64,000 nucleotides of DNA from Orlajensenia stereocauli (lineage in GTDB: Bacteria > Actinomycetota > Actinomycetes > Actinomycetales > Microbacteriaceae). Below, in pieces: positions 32,606 through 41,874 of the stretch. The stretch lies in the NCBI RefSeq assembly GCF_039548895.1, contig NZ_JBCLVG010000001.1; one strand, written 5' to 3'. Positions within the stretch are counted from its first letter, which is position 1; the number at the start of each line of letters is the position of its first letter. The notes under the pieces were generated by a model that was not told the DNA's origin, searched no databases, and worked only from the letters and a program-made list of their open reading frames with translations. Made by a program: the position numbers and the translations under genes.

Positions 32606-32714
32606 GATGCGTCCCTTTCGTCGTCTCAACGTTATCGCTCGGTGCGAATGTGCTGCAGGGGTATTCTTTGCGAGGCATATCGTCTAGTGGGGCGGCCGAG
32701 TGGAGGCTCGCGGA

Positions 32715-33881
32715 ATGAAGACGGCGCTCATCGGAGCGGGTCTCCTCGGGGTCGGAGTGGTCGCGCTGGTGACGGGCATCCTGCCCGTCGACGAGGCCGT
32801 CGCCCTCTGGGATCGGGTCTGGCCCGTGCTGCTGTTCGTCCTCGCCATGACGATCGTCACGGAGTTGGCGGCCGCGGCCGGACTCTTCGACTGGCTCGCC
32901 CAGCACGCCTCCACCTGGGCGCACGGCCGCTCGTGGCTGCTCTGGCTCATGGTCGTCGCCCTGGCCGTCGTCTGCACGATCTTCCTGTCGCTCGACACCA
33001 CGGCGGTGCTGCTCACGCCCGTCGTCATCGTCATGGCGCGCCACGCCGGGATCAGCCCGCTGCCCTTCGCCCTGACGACGGTCTGGCTCGCGAACACGGC
33101 GTCGATGCTGCTGCCGGTCTCGAACCTCACCAACCTGCTCGCCGTCTCGAAGCTCGAGCGGATCGTGGGGCATCCGGTGAGCCCCGTCGAATTCGCCTCC
33201 CTCACGTGGGCGCCGGCCATCGCGGCGATCGTGGTGCCCGTTGCCGTCATCGCGCTGCTCCACCGTCGCAGCCTCTTCACGCGGTACGTCATCGAACGAC
33301 CAGAGCGCATCGCCGATCCGACCCTGCTGATCGCGAGCGCCGTGGCGGTCCTCATCCTCATCCCCGGCCTGCTCTCCGGTCTTCCCGTGTGGATTCCGGC
33401 CTGCGCGGCCGCCGTGACCCTCCTCGTCGCTTTCGCCGTCTCGCGGCCGGCGGAGCTGCGGATCGGGCTCGTTCCCTGGCCGCTGCTGCTGCTCGTCGCC
33501 GGCCTCTTCCTCGTGCTCGAGACCGCGCATGCTCTCGGGTTGGGCGACGCCCTCGCCGCAGTGGCGGGCACCGGAGACGACCCGCTCAGCCTGCTCCAGC
33601 TCGCGGGCCTCGGGGCTGGAGGCGCGAACGTCGCGAACAATCTGCCCGCCTACCTGGCGCTCGAGCCGTCGGTCGACTCGCCGGCCCGCATGATCGCACT
33701 GCTCGTCGGCGTGAATGTCGGCCCGCTCATCACGCCCTGGGCGTCGCTGGCCACTCTGCTCTGGCACGACCGCCTGAAGGCGATGGGCGTCGAGTTCACG
33801 TGGTCGCGGTACGCCATCCTGGGGTTGGTCGTGGCACCTCTCGCCGTGGTCGCCGCGACGGCCGCTCTCGCGCTCCGGTGA
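32715..33881 (+). CDS. ArsB/NhaD-type ion permease
   Basis: ATG 32715 follows GGAGG at eight bases, preferred to GTG 32700. The 388-residue protein has about ten membrane segments and the IT-superfamily half-repeats Ser-Leu-Asp-Thr-Thr-Ala-Val-Leu-Leu-Thr-Pro and Gly-Gly-Ala-Asn-Val-Ala-Asn-Asn-Leu-Pro, with Asn-Thr-Ala-Ser-Met-Leu-Leu-Pro-Val-Ser-Asn-Leu-Thr-Asn. It fits SLC13/ArsB/NhaD permeases. Whether the substrate is arsenite, a dicarboxylate or sodium cannot be told; no arsenic resistance gene is adjacent. Confidence 0.82.
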   Translation: MKTALIGAGLLGVGVVALVTGILPVDEAVALWDRVWPVLLFVLAMTIVTELAAAAGLFDWLAQHASTWAHGRSWLLWLMVVALAVVCTIFLSLDTTAVLLTPVVIVMARHAGISPLPFALTTVWLANTASMLLPVSNLTNLLAVSKLERIVGHPVSPVEFASLTWAPAIAAIVVPVAVIALLHRRSLFTRYVIERPERIADPTLLIASAVAVLILIPGLLSGLPVWIPACAAAVTLLVAFAVSRPAELRIGLVPWPLLLLVAGLFLVLETAHALGLGDALAAVAGTGDDPLSLLQLAGLGAGGANVANNLPAYLALEPSVDSPARMIALLVGVNVGPLITPWASLATLLWHDRLKAMGVEFTWSRYAILGLVVAPLAVVAATAALALR

Positions 33882-33918
33882 CGGGAGGGTTGCCGATCTC
33901 TGGGAGATCGCCGCGAAT

Positions 33919-33952
33919 CTGACCGATCGTGCAGTTGCTGACCGATCGGTCA
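33919..33952. promoter_or_regulatory. TetR operator and repeated half-site
   Basis: TGACCGATCGGTCA at 33939-33952 is a perfect 14-bp palindrome, and CTGACCGATCG also occurs 20 bp upstream at 33919. It lies 14 bp before the TetR start. The form is classic for TetR autoregulation of an exporter operon. Confidence 0.75.
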
Positions 33953-33966
33953 ATTACCGTCGGATC

Positions 33967-34587
33967 ATGCCTGCAGAACCTTCGGTCCCCGCGCGCGCCA
34001 AGCCCAGCGACGAGCTCCAGGCCGTCGCCCTCGAACAATTCGCCACCCGGGGTTTCTCGGGAACGTCGTTGCAGCAGATCGCCGACGTCGCGGGCTATTC
34101 GAAGTCGAGCGTGCTCTACCACTTCTCCTCCAAGGAAGCCCTGCTCGACGCCGTGCTCACGCCGGCGATCGACGAGTTCGGACGAATCCTCGACGCCTGG
34201 ATCTCCGATGCGTCGACGGATGCCGCCCGCCAGGCCTTCCTCGAGGCCTTCGTCGACCTGCTGCTGCGGTATCGCCTCGAGGTGCACACCTTCATCAGCC
34301 AGGGTCAGTCCCTCGAGGACGTTCCCGTCGTCGCCCGGGCCAACGCCACGATCCTGCGCATGGCAGAGGCGGTCTGCCCGCCCGAGTCCAGTGTCGAGGA
34401 CCGCCTGCGCTTCGGCATCGCCCTCGGCGGCGCCGCCTACACGCTCACCGCCGACCTGACCTTCGGCAGCGGGATGACCACCGATGACGCGGCGAGCGAC
34501 GTCGAACTGCGCCCAGCGCTCGTGCACATCATCTCCGAACTCCTCTCCCCGGTTCCGGCGCACGCCGTGCCTGCTTCGACCCGATAG
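33967..34587 (+). CDS. TetR-family regulator of the MMPL operon
   Basis: The 206-residue protein has a TetR helix-turn-helix at about 16-60 (Ala-Leu-Glu-Gln-Phe-Ala-Thr-Arg-Gly-Phe ... Ser-Val-Leu-Tyr-His-Phe-Ser-Ser-Lys-Glu). The next gene starts nine bases after its stop, so regulator, MMPL exporter and YhgE-like protein form one operon that the regulator should repress through the palindrome upstream. Confidence 0.9.
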   Translation: MPAEPSVPARAKPSDELQAVALEQFATRGFSGTSLQQIADVAGYSKSSVLYHFSSKEALLDAVLTPAIDEFGRILDAWISDASTDAARQAFLEAFVDLLLRYRLEVHTFISQGQSLEDVPVVARANATILRMAEAVCPPESSVEDRLRFGIALGGAAYTLTADLTFGSGMTTDDAASDVELRPALVHIISELLSPVPAHAVPASTR

Positions 34588-34596
34588 GACACTCCC

Positions 34597-37506
34597 GTGG
34601 CCACTTTCCTCTACCGCGTCGGACACTTCGCCTTCCGCCGAGCCTGGCTCGTGGTCGCCGTCTGGGTGGTGCTGCTCGTCGGCATCCTCGGCGGCGGTCT
34701 CGCCCTCGGCGGCCAGACCCAGGAGTCCTACGCCATTCCGGGCACCGAGTCGCAGGAGGCCATCGACAAGCTCGCCGCGGTCTTCCCGCAGACTGCGGGC
34801 GCATCCGTCCAGGTGGTCATGCAGGCACCGGAGGGGGAGACCGTCACCGACGAGGCGCACAAGGCGGCCATCGAGTCGATGGCGACGGAACTCGAGGACA
34901 TCGACGGCGTCGAGTCCGTGCTCGACCCCTTCGACGAGTACGCGGGCAACGCCGTCTCGGCCGACGAGCGCACCGCGTACACGCAGGTGCAACTCGATTC
35001 CCCGTCGACGGATGTCGCCCCTGAGACTCTCACCGCCGTCCAGGACACGGCGAAGACCGGTGAGGACGCCGGACTCGACGTCGCCTTCGGCGGCCAGGTG
35101 TTCCAGGACCAGACGTTCGGGCTCACAATCACCGAGGGTCTCGGAGTGCTGTTCGCCGGGGTCGTGCTGTTCATCGCCTTCGGGTCCCTCCTCGCGGCGG
35201 GCATGCCCCTGTTCACGGCGCTCATCGGGGTCGGCGTGGCCGTCGCCGGTGTCACCGTCGTCTCGGCGTTCACGCCGGTGTCGAGCACAGCACCCATGCT
35301 CGCGGTGATGCTGGGTCTCGCAGTCGGCATCGACTACGCGCTGTTCATCCTGTCGAGACATCGAAATCAGCTCGCCCGAGGCGAGACCCCAGAAGAGTCG
35401 GCCGCCACCTCGGTGGCCACGGCAGGCTCGGCCGTGATCTTCGCCGGCGTGACCGTCATCATCGCGCTGCTCGGCCTCCTCGTCGTCGGAATCCCCTTCC
35501 TCAGCACCATGGGCATCGCAGCGGCCTTCGCCGTCTTCGTCGCAATGATCGCCGCGGTCACGCTGCTGCCGGCGGTGATGGGCATCTTCAAGGGGCGCCT
35601 GATCCCGAAGCCCACCAGCCGCGCCGCCCGTCGAGCCGTCGCCGCCGATGACGCGAAGCCCACCATGGGGCGGCGCTGGGTGAACCTCGTGCTGAAGGCC
35701 CCTGTCGTGGCGGTCGTTCTCGTGGTCGGCATCCTGGGCGGACTCGCCATCCCGGCACTCAGCCTCGACCTGAACCTGCCGTCAGGGGCGAGCGAGCCCG
35801 AGGGCTCCACCACGCGCGACGCCTACGAGATGCTCTCGGACGGCTTCGGCCCCGGGTACAACGGCCCCCTCATCGTCTCCGTCGACATCACGCAGACCAC
35901 GGACATCCTCGACGACCTCGATGCCATCGGCACGGAGCTCGGCGAGCTCGACGGCGTGGCGGAAGTGGGCCAGGGCATCCCGAACGCCTCGGTCGACACC
36001 GCCATCATCCGCGTGATCCCCGAGACGGCTCCGGACGACCCCGCAACGAAGGTGCTGGTTCAGGAGATCCGCGATCTCGCACCCCGCATCGCCGACGAGT
36101 ACGGAACCCCCATCACCGTCACCGGCGCCACGGCCGTGTCCATCGACATCTCGAATCGGTTGACGGATGCCCTGGTGCCGTTCGCTCTCGTGGTCGTCGG
36201 GCTGTCGGTGCTGCTGCTCATGATGGTGTTCCGCTCGGTCTTCGTGCCGATCAAGGCCGCGCTCGGCTTCCTGCTCTCGGTGTTCGCCGCCATCGGCGTC
36301 TCCGTCGCGATCTTCCAGTGGGGCTGGCTCGCCGACCTGCTGCACGTGGAGACCACTGGACCCATCCTGAGCTTCCTCCCGATCCTGCTGATGGCCGTGC
36401 TCTTCGGCCTCGCCATGGACTACGAGGTCTTCCTCGTGTCGGGCATGCGCGAGGAGTACGTGAAGACCAAGGACCCCCGCGGCTCGATCGTGCACGGATT
36501 CCAGCATTCGGCCCGCGTGGTGACCTCGGCGGCGCTCATCATGTTCTTCGTGTTCTTCGCCTTCGTGCCGGAGGGCAGCGGACCCATCAAGGGCATCGCC
36601 CTGGCGCTCGCCGTGGGCGTCGCGTTCGACGCCTTCCTCGTGCGCATGACTCTCGTTCCTGCGGCCATGGCGCTCGCCGGACGTGCGGCCTGGTGGCTGC
36701 CGAAGTGGCTCGACCGCATCCTCCCCGATGTCGACATCGAGGGCGAGCACTTGCGTCATCACCTCACGGATGCCGCGTGGGCACGCACCGAGGATGCGGC
36801 GATCTCCTCGGAGGACGCCACGTTCGGGATCGAGGACGCCCCCATCGGCCCGCTCGATCTGAGGGTCCCTGCCGGCGACGTGCTGCTGGTCACAGGCGAC
36901 GCTGCCGACCGTCGGGTGGTCTCCGCCACGCTGGCCGGTCGCCTCGCTCCGGTCTCCGGACGCCTGCAGGTGCTCGGAGCCCCACTGCCTTCCGAGAGCG
37001 GCAGGGCGTTGCGTCGAGTGGCGCTCGTCGACATCGCAGCCGGCGAGGCCGCCTTCGGTGACCGCACAGTGGGCGAGGTGCTCTCGGAGCGCATCGACCT
37101 CGGTCAGCCCTGGTATCGCGCCAGCACCATCGACTCCCAGGTCCGCCGCTGGATCGGCCAGATCCGCACGGCTCTCGCCGACGACCCGCAGTACGAGAGG
37201 GTACAGGCCGAGACGCAGATCTCCTCGCTCGACCGCCTCGAACGCTCGGCCGTGCTCGTGGCGGCCGGGCTGGCCGAGCGCCCCAGTGCCCTCGTGGTGG
37301 AGCTCGGCGACGACTTCGCCTCCGACGGGGCTGCCGATGAACTCATACTCATGATCGGAGCCCTCGCCCCCGTGGCGACGACGATCGTGCTGACGGCCGC
37401 CGGGGTCGAAGCACCGGTCGATCTCGGCAGCCGCCGCGTCCACGCCGTGGCGCTGGCCGACAGGACATCATCCTCACTCTCGAACAGAAAGGCCGTGCTG
37501 CGATGA
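34597..37506 (+). CDS. MMPL/RND exporter fused to a degenerate ABC-ATPase-like domain
   Basis: Residues 1 to about 725 form an MMPL-type RND exporter: two sets of six membrane segments, each after a large external loop, with Gly-Leu-Ala-Val-Gly-Ile-Asp-Tyr-Ala-Leu-Phe and Gly-Leu-Ala-Met-Asp-Tyr-Glu-Val-Phe as proton-relay motifs. Residues about 740-965 are ABC-like in order (Gly-Asp-Val-Leu-Leu-Val-Thr-Gly, Leu-Ala-Gly-Arg-Leu-Ala-Pro-Val-Ser-Gly, Leu-Gly-Ala-Pro), but Walker A lacks the Gly-Lys-Ser/Thr, the signature LSGGQ reads Ser-Ser-Leu-Asp-Arg and Walker B lacks its catalytic Glu-Pro. The tail is probably a non-hydrolytic binding module. The gene is coupled by ATGA to the next one. Confidence 0.88.
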   Translation: MATFLYRVGHFAFRRAWLVVAVWVVLLVGILGGGLALGGQTQESYAIPGTESQEAIDKLAAVFPQTAGASVQVVMQAPEGETVTDEAHKAAIESMATELEDIDGVESVLDPFDEYAGNAVSADERTAYTQVQLDSPSTDVAPETLTAVQDTAKTGEDAGLDVAFGGQVFQDQTFGLTITEGLGVLFAGVVLFIAFGSLLAAGMPLFTALIGVGVAVAGVTVVSAFTPVSSTAPMLAVMLGLAVGIDYALFILSRHRNQLARGETPEESAATSVATAGSAVIFAGVTVIIALLGLLVVGIPFLSTMGIAAAFAVFVAMIAAVTLLPAVMGIFKGRLIPKPTSRAARRAVAADDAKPTMGRRWVNLVLKAPVVAVVLVVGILGGLAIPALSLDLNLPSGASEPEGSTTRDAYEMLSDGFGPGYNGPLIVSVDITQTTDILDDLDAIGTELGELDGVAEVGQGIPNASVDTAIIRVIPETAPDDPATKVLVQEIRDLAPRIADEYGTPITVTGATAVSIDISNRLTDALVPFALVVVGLSVLLLMMVFRSVFVPIKAALGFLLSVFAAIGVSVAIFQWGWLADLLHVETTGPILSFLPILLMAVLFGLAMDYEVFLVSGMREEYVKTKDPRGSIVHGFQHSARVVTSAALIMFFVFFAFVPEGSGPIKGIALALAVGVAFDAFLVRMTLVPAAMALAGRAAWWLPKWLDRILPDVDIEGEHLRHHLTDAAWARTEDAAISSEDATFGIEDAPIGPLDLRVPAGDVLLVTGDAADRRVVSATLAGRLAPVSGRLQVLGAPLPSESGRALRRVALVDIAAGEAAFGDRTVGEVLSERIDLGQPWYRASTIDSQVRRWIGQIRTALADDPQYERVQAETQISSLDRLERSAVLVAAGLAERPSALVVELGDDFASDGAADELILMIGALAPVATTIVLTAAGVEAPVDLGSRRVHAVALADRTSSSLSNRKAVLR

Positions 37507-39410
37507 GCGCGCGACTCGACAGCCTCTTCGGACGCACTCGCACCCAGCGCCGGTGGCGCTTCGGAGCCATCATCGTGGGCGTGCTCGTGGTGCCCCTCGC
37601 TGTGGCCGGACTGGTCACCGGCGGCCTCGCCAGCGCGAACGACAGGCTCGACACAGTCCCCGCCCTCATCGTGAACAACGACGAGATGGTCACGGCGACG
37701 GCAGCAGATGGAACCGAGACGCAGATCCTCGCCGGGCGCCTGCTGGTGACCCAGCTGACCGACCCCGACGAAGCGGGATTCGACTGGCAGCTCTCCAACA
37801 CCGATGAGGCGACGGAGGCACTCGAGGCTGGAACGGCCTACGCCGTGCTCACCATCCCGAAGGACTTCTCGGCCTCGATCAACTCCATCTCGGGCGCCGA
37901 CCCGCAGCAGGCCGACCTCAACATCCGCACTGACGACGCCCACTCCTACCTGGCCGGATCGGCAGCCCAGTCGGTGGGCGGCGCGATGACCGATGCCTTC
38001 GGCCGAGCCATCACCGAGCAGTACCTCAAGGGCTTCTACGCCAACCTGGCCGGTATGGGCGGCTCCCTGTCGTCGGCCGCCGATGGTGCCACGAAGGTGT
38101 CGGACGGCGTGGCCAGTCTGGCGGGCGGCCTCGACCAGCTCGCGTCCGGAGCATCGTCTGCGGCATCCGGGGCAGCGGATGCCGCATCCGGAGCGGACCA
38201 GTACTCGAGCGGAGTCGCCGACTACACGAACGGCGTCGACGGACTCGCGGCCGGTCTGCGCACACTGACCAGTCAGACCGCCTCACTCGGCGAACTCGGT
38301 GGGGGAGTCTCGAGCTACACGCAGGCGGTCTCGGGCACAAGCGCCCAGCTCGACGCCCTGACCAAGCAGGTCCTCGGCGGTGCCATCACGACGGAGGACC
38401 TCGCCACGCAGCTGGCGACGATCAACGGCACCCTCGACGCCATCGCTGATCAAGGCCAGCCCCTGACCGACGGCACGGCAGGGCTCGGTGCCCTGGCCTC
38501 GGGCATCGCCCAGACCTCGGCGGGCGCCGACCAGCTCTCGGGCGGATCAGCCGCCCTGCGCGACGGCGCCGACAACCTCGCCAGCGGGGTCTCCTCGCTC
38601 TCCGACGGCCTGTCGACCCTGTCGACCGGAACCGCCACCAGCGCCTCAGGTGCGCACCAGCTCGCCGACGGTGCGGGCACCCTGGCCACAGGGCTCACCG
38701 ATGGAGCCACCCAGGCCTCCGCGATCGGCGACATCGACGCTGACAAGACGGCGAGCGTCGTCTCCCGGCCCGTGACCGTGAGCACCGACCGTGACAACCC
38801 GATCGAGACGATCGGCGAGGTGATCGGCATGGTGTTCGTTCCCGTGGGGCTCTGGATCGGCGCGCTCGCGATCTTCCTGCTGCTCCGCCCGATCACGGCG
38901 ACGGCTCTGCAGAGCACGGCCTCGACCAGGCGTCTCGTGATGCGTTCGCTCGCCCGAGCAGCCGGGCTCGCCCTCGCTCAGGCCGTGCTCGTGGTCGCCC
39001 TGCTCCACACGGTGCTCGGCGTCACGTGGGAGACGCTGCCGGCGACCCTGTCGTTCGCCATGCTCATGGCGCTCGCCTTCGCGGCCATCCACCAGTTCCT
39101 CACCGTGGCGTTCGGACGCGTCGGCATCGTCATCTCGCTGCTGCTCGTGATCGTGCAGCTCACATCGGCGGGCGGCATCTACCCCGTCGAGATCCTGGCG
39201 GTGCCCTATCAGGTCATCACCCCGTACCTCCCGCTCACCTGGGCCGTGCAGGGGATGCAGCAGATCATCGCCGGCGTGGGCGGGGCATCCGTCGCCGCTG
39301 CAGCCGGAGGCCTCGCAGCCCTCGGCCTGCTCGCGCTGCTCGGATCTCTCGTGGCCGTGGCCCGGAAGCGCGGCGCTCGCTCCTGGGGTTTCGCACTCGC
39401 CAGAGGGTGA
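37503..39410 (+). CDS. YhgE/Pip-like membrane protein with heptad repeats
   Basis: The 635-residue protein has one membrane segment near 20-43, a YhgE/Pip N-terminal domain, a long region of Gly-Ala/Ser-x-x-Leu heptad-like repeats (about 195-405, many Ala-Ser-Gly units) predicted outside, and a C-terminal block of about five to six membrane segments (about 435-625) like ABC-2 permeases. ABC-2 permeases need an ATPase; here the only ABC-like partner is the degenerate tail of the preceding MMPL. Pip homologues are surface proteins involved in phage infection or in ESX-type secretion in Gram-positives. Confidence 0.85.
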   Translation: MSARLDSLFGRTRTQRRWRFGAIIVGVLVVPLAVAGLVTGGLASANDRLDTVPALIVNNDEMVTATAADGTETQILAGRLLVTQLTDPDEAGFDWQLSNTDEATEALEAGTAYAVLTIPKDFSASINSISGADPQQADLNIRTDDAHSYLAGSAAQSVGGAMTDAFGRAITEQYLKGFYANLAGMGGSLSSAADGATKVSDGVASLAGGLDQLASGASSAASGAADAASGADQYSSGVADYTNGVDGLAAGLRTLTSQTASLGELGGGVSSYTQAVSGTSAQLDALTKQVLGGAITTEDLATQLATINGTLDAIADQGQPLTDGTAGLGALASGIAQTSAGADQLSGGSAALRDGADNLASGVSSLSDGLSTLSTGTATSASGAHQLADGAGTLATGLTDGATQASAIGDIDADKTASVVSRPVTVSTDRDNPIETIGEVIGMVFVPVGLWIGALAIFLLLRPITATALQSTASTRRLVMRSLARAAGLALAQAVLVVALLHTVLGVTWETLPATLSFAMLMALAFAAIHQFLTVAFGRVGIVISLLLVIVQLTSAGGIYPVEILAVPYQVITPYLPLTWAVQGMQQIIAGVGGASVAAAAGGLAALGLLALLGSLVAVARKRGARSWGFALARG

Positions 39411-39576
39411 TCTGCGTTTCGGTCGCGGACTTCGTCCGGACCTCAACGACCAGGAAAGCCGCCCGCTGGTAGCCTGAGGGAACGCAAGGAGGCGCTGGCC
39501 GACAGGCCGGTGTCGGAAAAGGATCGTCGCCATCTCGCAGCCCACTCAGACCCCGAACCGCGACCAGTCCTACAGC

Positions 39577-41805
39577 ATGGTCGTGCTGTCCAACCGCCTG
39601 CCGGTCGACCACGTCGTGAACTCCGACGGATCCTCCGGCTGGAAGTCGTCGCCCGGCGGCCTCGTCACGGCTCTCGAGCCCGTGATGCGCGCAGCCGAGG
39701 GTGCCTGGATCGGATGGGCCGGTGTCGCAGACACCGAGTTCGAGCCCTTCGAGAACGACGGCATCGAGATCATCCCCGTTCCGCTCAGCGAGTCGGAGAT
39801 CGAGCAGTACTACGAGGGCTTCTCCAACGACACCCTGTGGCCGCTCTACCACGACGTCATCGCGCCTCCCCAGTACCACCGCGAGTGGTGGGAGGCCTAC
39901 GTGCTGGTCAATCGGCGCTTCGCCGAGGCCGCCGCGCGCTACGCGGCCACAGAGGCCGTCGTCTGGGTGCAGGACTACCAGCTGCAGCTCGTTCCCGAGA
40001 TGCTGCGCGAGCTCCGCCCCGACCTCGTCATCGGGTTCTTCGACCACATCCCGTTCCCGCCCTACGGCATCTTCTCCCAGCTGCCGTGGCGCAAGCAGAT
40101 CCTCAAGGGTCTCCTCGGCGCCGATGTCATCGGGTTCCAGCGGGTGGCGGATGCCGGCAACTTCACACGCGCGGTGCGCCGCCTGTACGGCTTCACGACC
40201 CGCGGCAACGTCGTCGAGGTCATCGGCGATGACGGCGACGTGCGCCACGTCGTCGCACGTACCTTCCCCATCTCGATCGACGTCGCCGGCTACGAGGAGA
40301 TAGCAGCCCGGCCCGAGGTGCAGGAACGGGCCCGCCAGATCCGCCACGACCTGGGCGACCCGAAGGTCGTCATGCTCGGCGTCGACAGGCTCGACTACAC
40401 CAAGGGCATCGGCCACAGGCTCAAGGCCTTCGGTGAGCTGCTCGCCGAGAACCGGCTCCAGGTCGAGGACGTCACCCTGGTGCAGGTGGCCAGCCCGAGC
40501 CGCGAACGGGTCGCCACCTACATGGCCCTCCGCGACGAGATCGAGCTGCAGGTCGGGCGCCTCAACGGCGAGTTCTCCACCATCAGTCACAGCGCGATCG
40601 CCTACCTGCACCACGGCTACCCCCGTGAGGAGATGGTGGCGCTCTACCTGGCCGCCGATGTCATGCTCGTCACCGCCCTCCGCGACGGCATGAACCTCGT
40701 GGCGAAGGAGTACGTGGCGTGCCGCGCCGACAACACCGGAGTGATGGTGCTCAGCGAGTTCGCCGGAGCCTCCGACGAGCTGCGGCAGGCGATCATCGTG
40801 AACCCTCACGACATCGCCGGCCTGAAGGATGCCATCGTGACCGCTGTCGAGATGCCGAAGAGGGAGCAGGCCCGACGGATGCGGGCGCTCCGCAAGACCG
40901 TCAACGGCAACACGGTGAACGACTGGTCGAAGTCGTTCCTCGACACCCTCACCGGGCGCGCAGCGGTTCCGCGGGGCATTCCGGAGACCCTCGTCAACGC
41001 CCTGCGGGAACTCGCATCCGCCGATGAGCTCCTCATCGCCCTCGACTTCGACGGCACGCTCGCCCCGCACGTCGACCAGCCGGAGGACGCCCGCGCCCTC
41101 GACAGCGCACGGGAGGCCGTTCTGCGCCTCATCCGCCTCGCCGACACTCGCGTCGCGTTCGTCTCCGGGCGTGCCCTCGTCAGCCTGCAGCACGTGGCCG
41201 ATCCGCCGGAGGACGTGCTGCTCACGGGCTCGCACGGCGTCGAGCTCAAGCTCGACCAGCCCGACGTCACCCTCGACCTGCTCGCCAGCGAGATCGACAG
41301 GCTCGACCACGTCACCGCCATCCTCGAGCGCATCGCCGGCTCGGCCGAAGGCGCATGGGTGGAGCGCAAGCCGGCGGGTCTGGCGCTCCACACACGCCTG
41401 CTCTCGCCTGCGGCAGGGCAGAGCCTGCAGCGCAGCGCCCGCAGCCGTGTGCGGGCCGCCGAGCCCGGACTGACGGTGCGCGAGGGGAAGAACGTGATCG
41501 AGTTCGCGCTGCGCCCCGGCAACAAGGGCGACGCCATCGCGAAGCTGCGCGAGCACACCGGTGCCACGAGCGTCTTCTACGCCGGCGACGACGTGACGGA
41601 TGAGGACGCCTTCGTCGCCCTCGGAGCAGACGACCTCGGCATGAAGATCGGCCGGGGGCGCACGGCGGCCGGTCACCGTGTGCGTGGTCCCGAGGAGGTC
41701 GCCGAGGTCCTCGCGCTGCTGGCCGACTTCCGTGCCGGGTTCCTCCAGGCGCAGAAGCGCGAGCGGGCGTACACCGGATCGACTCCGATCGTCACCGAGT
41801 CCTGA
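39577..41805 (+). CDS. otsAB: Bifunctional trehalose-6-phosphate synthase/phosphatase
   Basis: Residues 1 to about 465 are OtsA (GT20): Ser-Asn-Arg-Leu-Pro-Val at the start, Gly-Gly-Leu, Trp-Val-Gln-Asp-Tyr-Gln-Leu, Asp-Arg-Leu-Asp-Tyr-Thr-Lys-Gly and Leu-Arg-Asp-Gly-Met-Asn-Leu-Val. Residues about 485-735 are OtsB with HAD motifs Asp-Phe-Asp-Gly-Thr at about 490 and Gly-Asp-Asp-Val-Thr-Asp-Glu-Asp. UDP-glucose plus glucose-6-phosphate would give trehalose in one polypeptide. The start is uncertain: ATG 39577 has no ribosome site and sits at the first beta strand, while AAAAGGA eight bases before an in-frame ATC at 39532 hints at a rare start codon. Confidence 0.92.
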   Translation: MVVLSNRLPVDHVVNSDGSSGWKSSPGGLVTALEPVMRAAEGAWIGWAGVADTEFEPFENDGIEIIPVPLSESEIEQYYEGFSNDTLWPLYHDVIAPPQYHREWWEAYVLVNRRFAEAAARYAATEAVVWVQDYQLQLVPEMLRELRPDLVIGFFDHIPFPPYGIFSQLPWRKQILKGLLGADVIGFQRVADAGNFTRAVRRLYGFTTRGNVVEVIGDDGDVRHVVARTFPISIDVAGYEEIAARPEVQERARQIRHDLGDPKVVMLGVDRLDYTKGIGHRLKAFGELLAENRLQVEDVTLVQVASPSRERVATYMALRDEIELQVGRLNGEFSTISHSAIAYLHHGYPREEMVALYLAADVMLVTALRDGMNLVAKEYVACRADNTGVMVLSEFAGASDELRQAIIVNPHDIAGLKDAIVTAVEMPKREQARRMRALRKTVNGNTVNDWSKSFLDTLTGRAAVPRGIPETLVNALRELASADELLIALDFDGTLAPHVDQPEDARALDSAREAVLRLIRLADTRVAFVSGRALVSLQHVADPPEDVLLTGSHGVELKLDQPDVTLDLLASEIDRLDHVTAILERIAGSAEGAWVERKPAGLALHTRLLSPAAGQSLQRSARSRVRAAEPGLTVREGKNVIEFALRPGNKGDAIAKLREHTGATSVFYAGDDVTDEDAFVALGADDLGMKIGRGRTAAGHRVRGPEEVAEVLALLADFRAGFLQAQKRERAYTGSTPIVTES

Positions 41806-41861
41806 GCGCGGGGCGGAGCCGCGGCATCCGTCGTATGCGAAATGGGCATGTTCACTGGTCT

Positions 41862-41874
41862 TAGACTTTGGACC
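41862..41874 (+). promoter_or_regulatory. -10 element and apparent leaderless start of ilvD
   Basis: TAGACT at 41862-41867 is followed by seven bases and then ATG 41875, so transcription should begin at the A of the start codon. There is no Shine-Dalgarno sequence. Confidence 0.6.

Noticed and set aside
32680..32712. tRNA-like D-arm word before the ArsB/NhaD permease
   Set aside because: No anticodon or T arm follows at tRNA spacing; the bases are the ribosome site and start of the permease.
39265..41676. 803-codon minus-strand frame opposite otsAB
   Set aside because: The plus-strand OtsA and OtsB motifs are complete, and the minus frame has no family-like segment.
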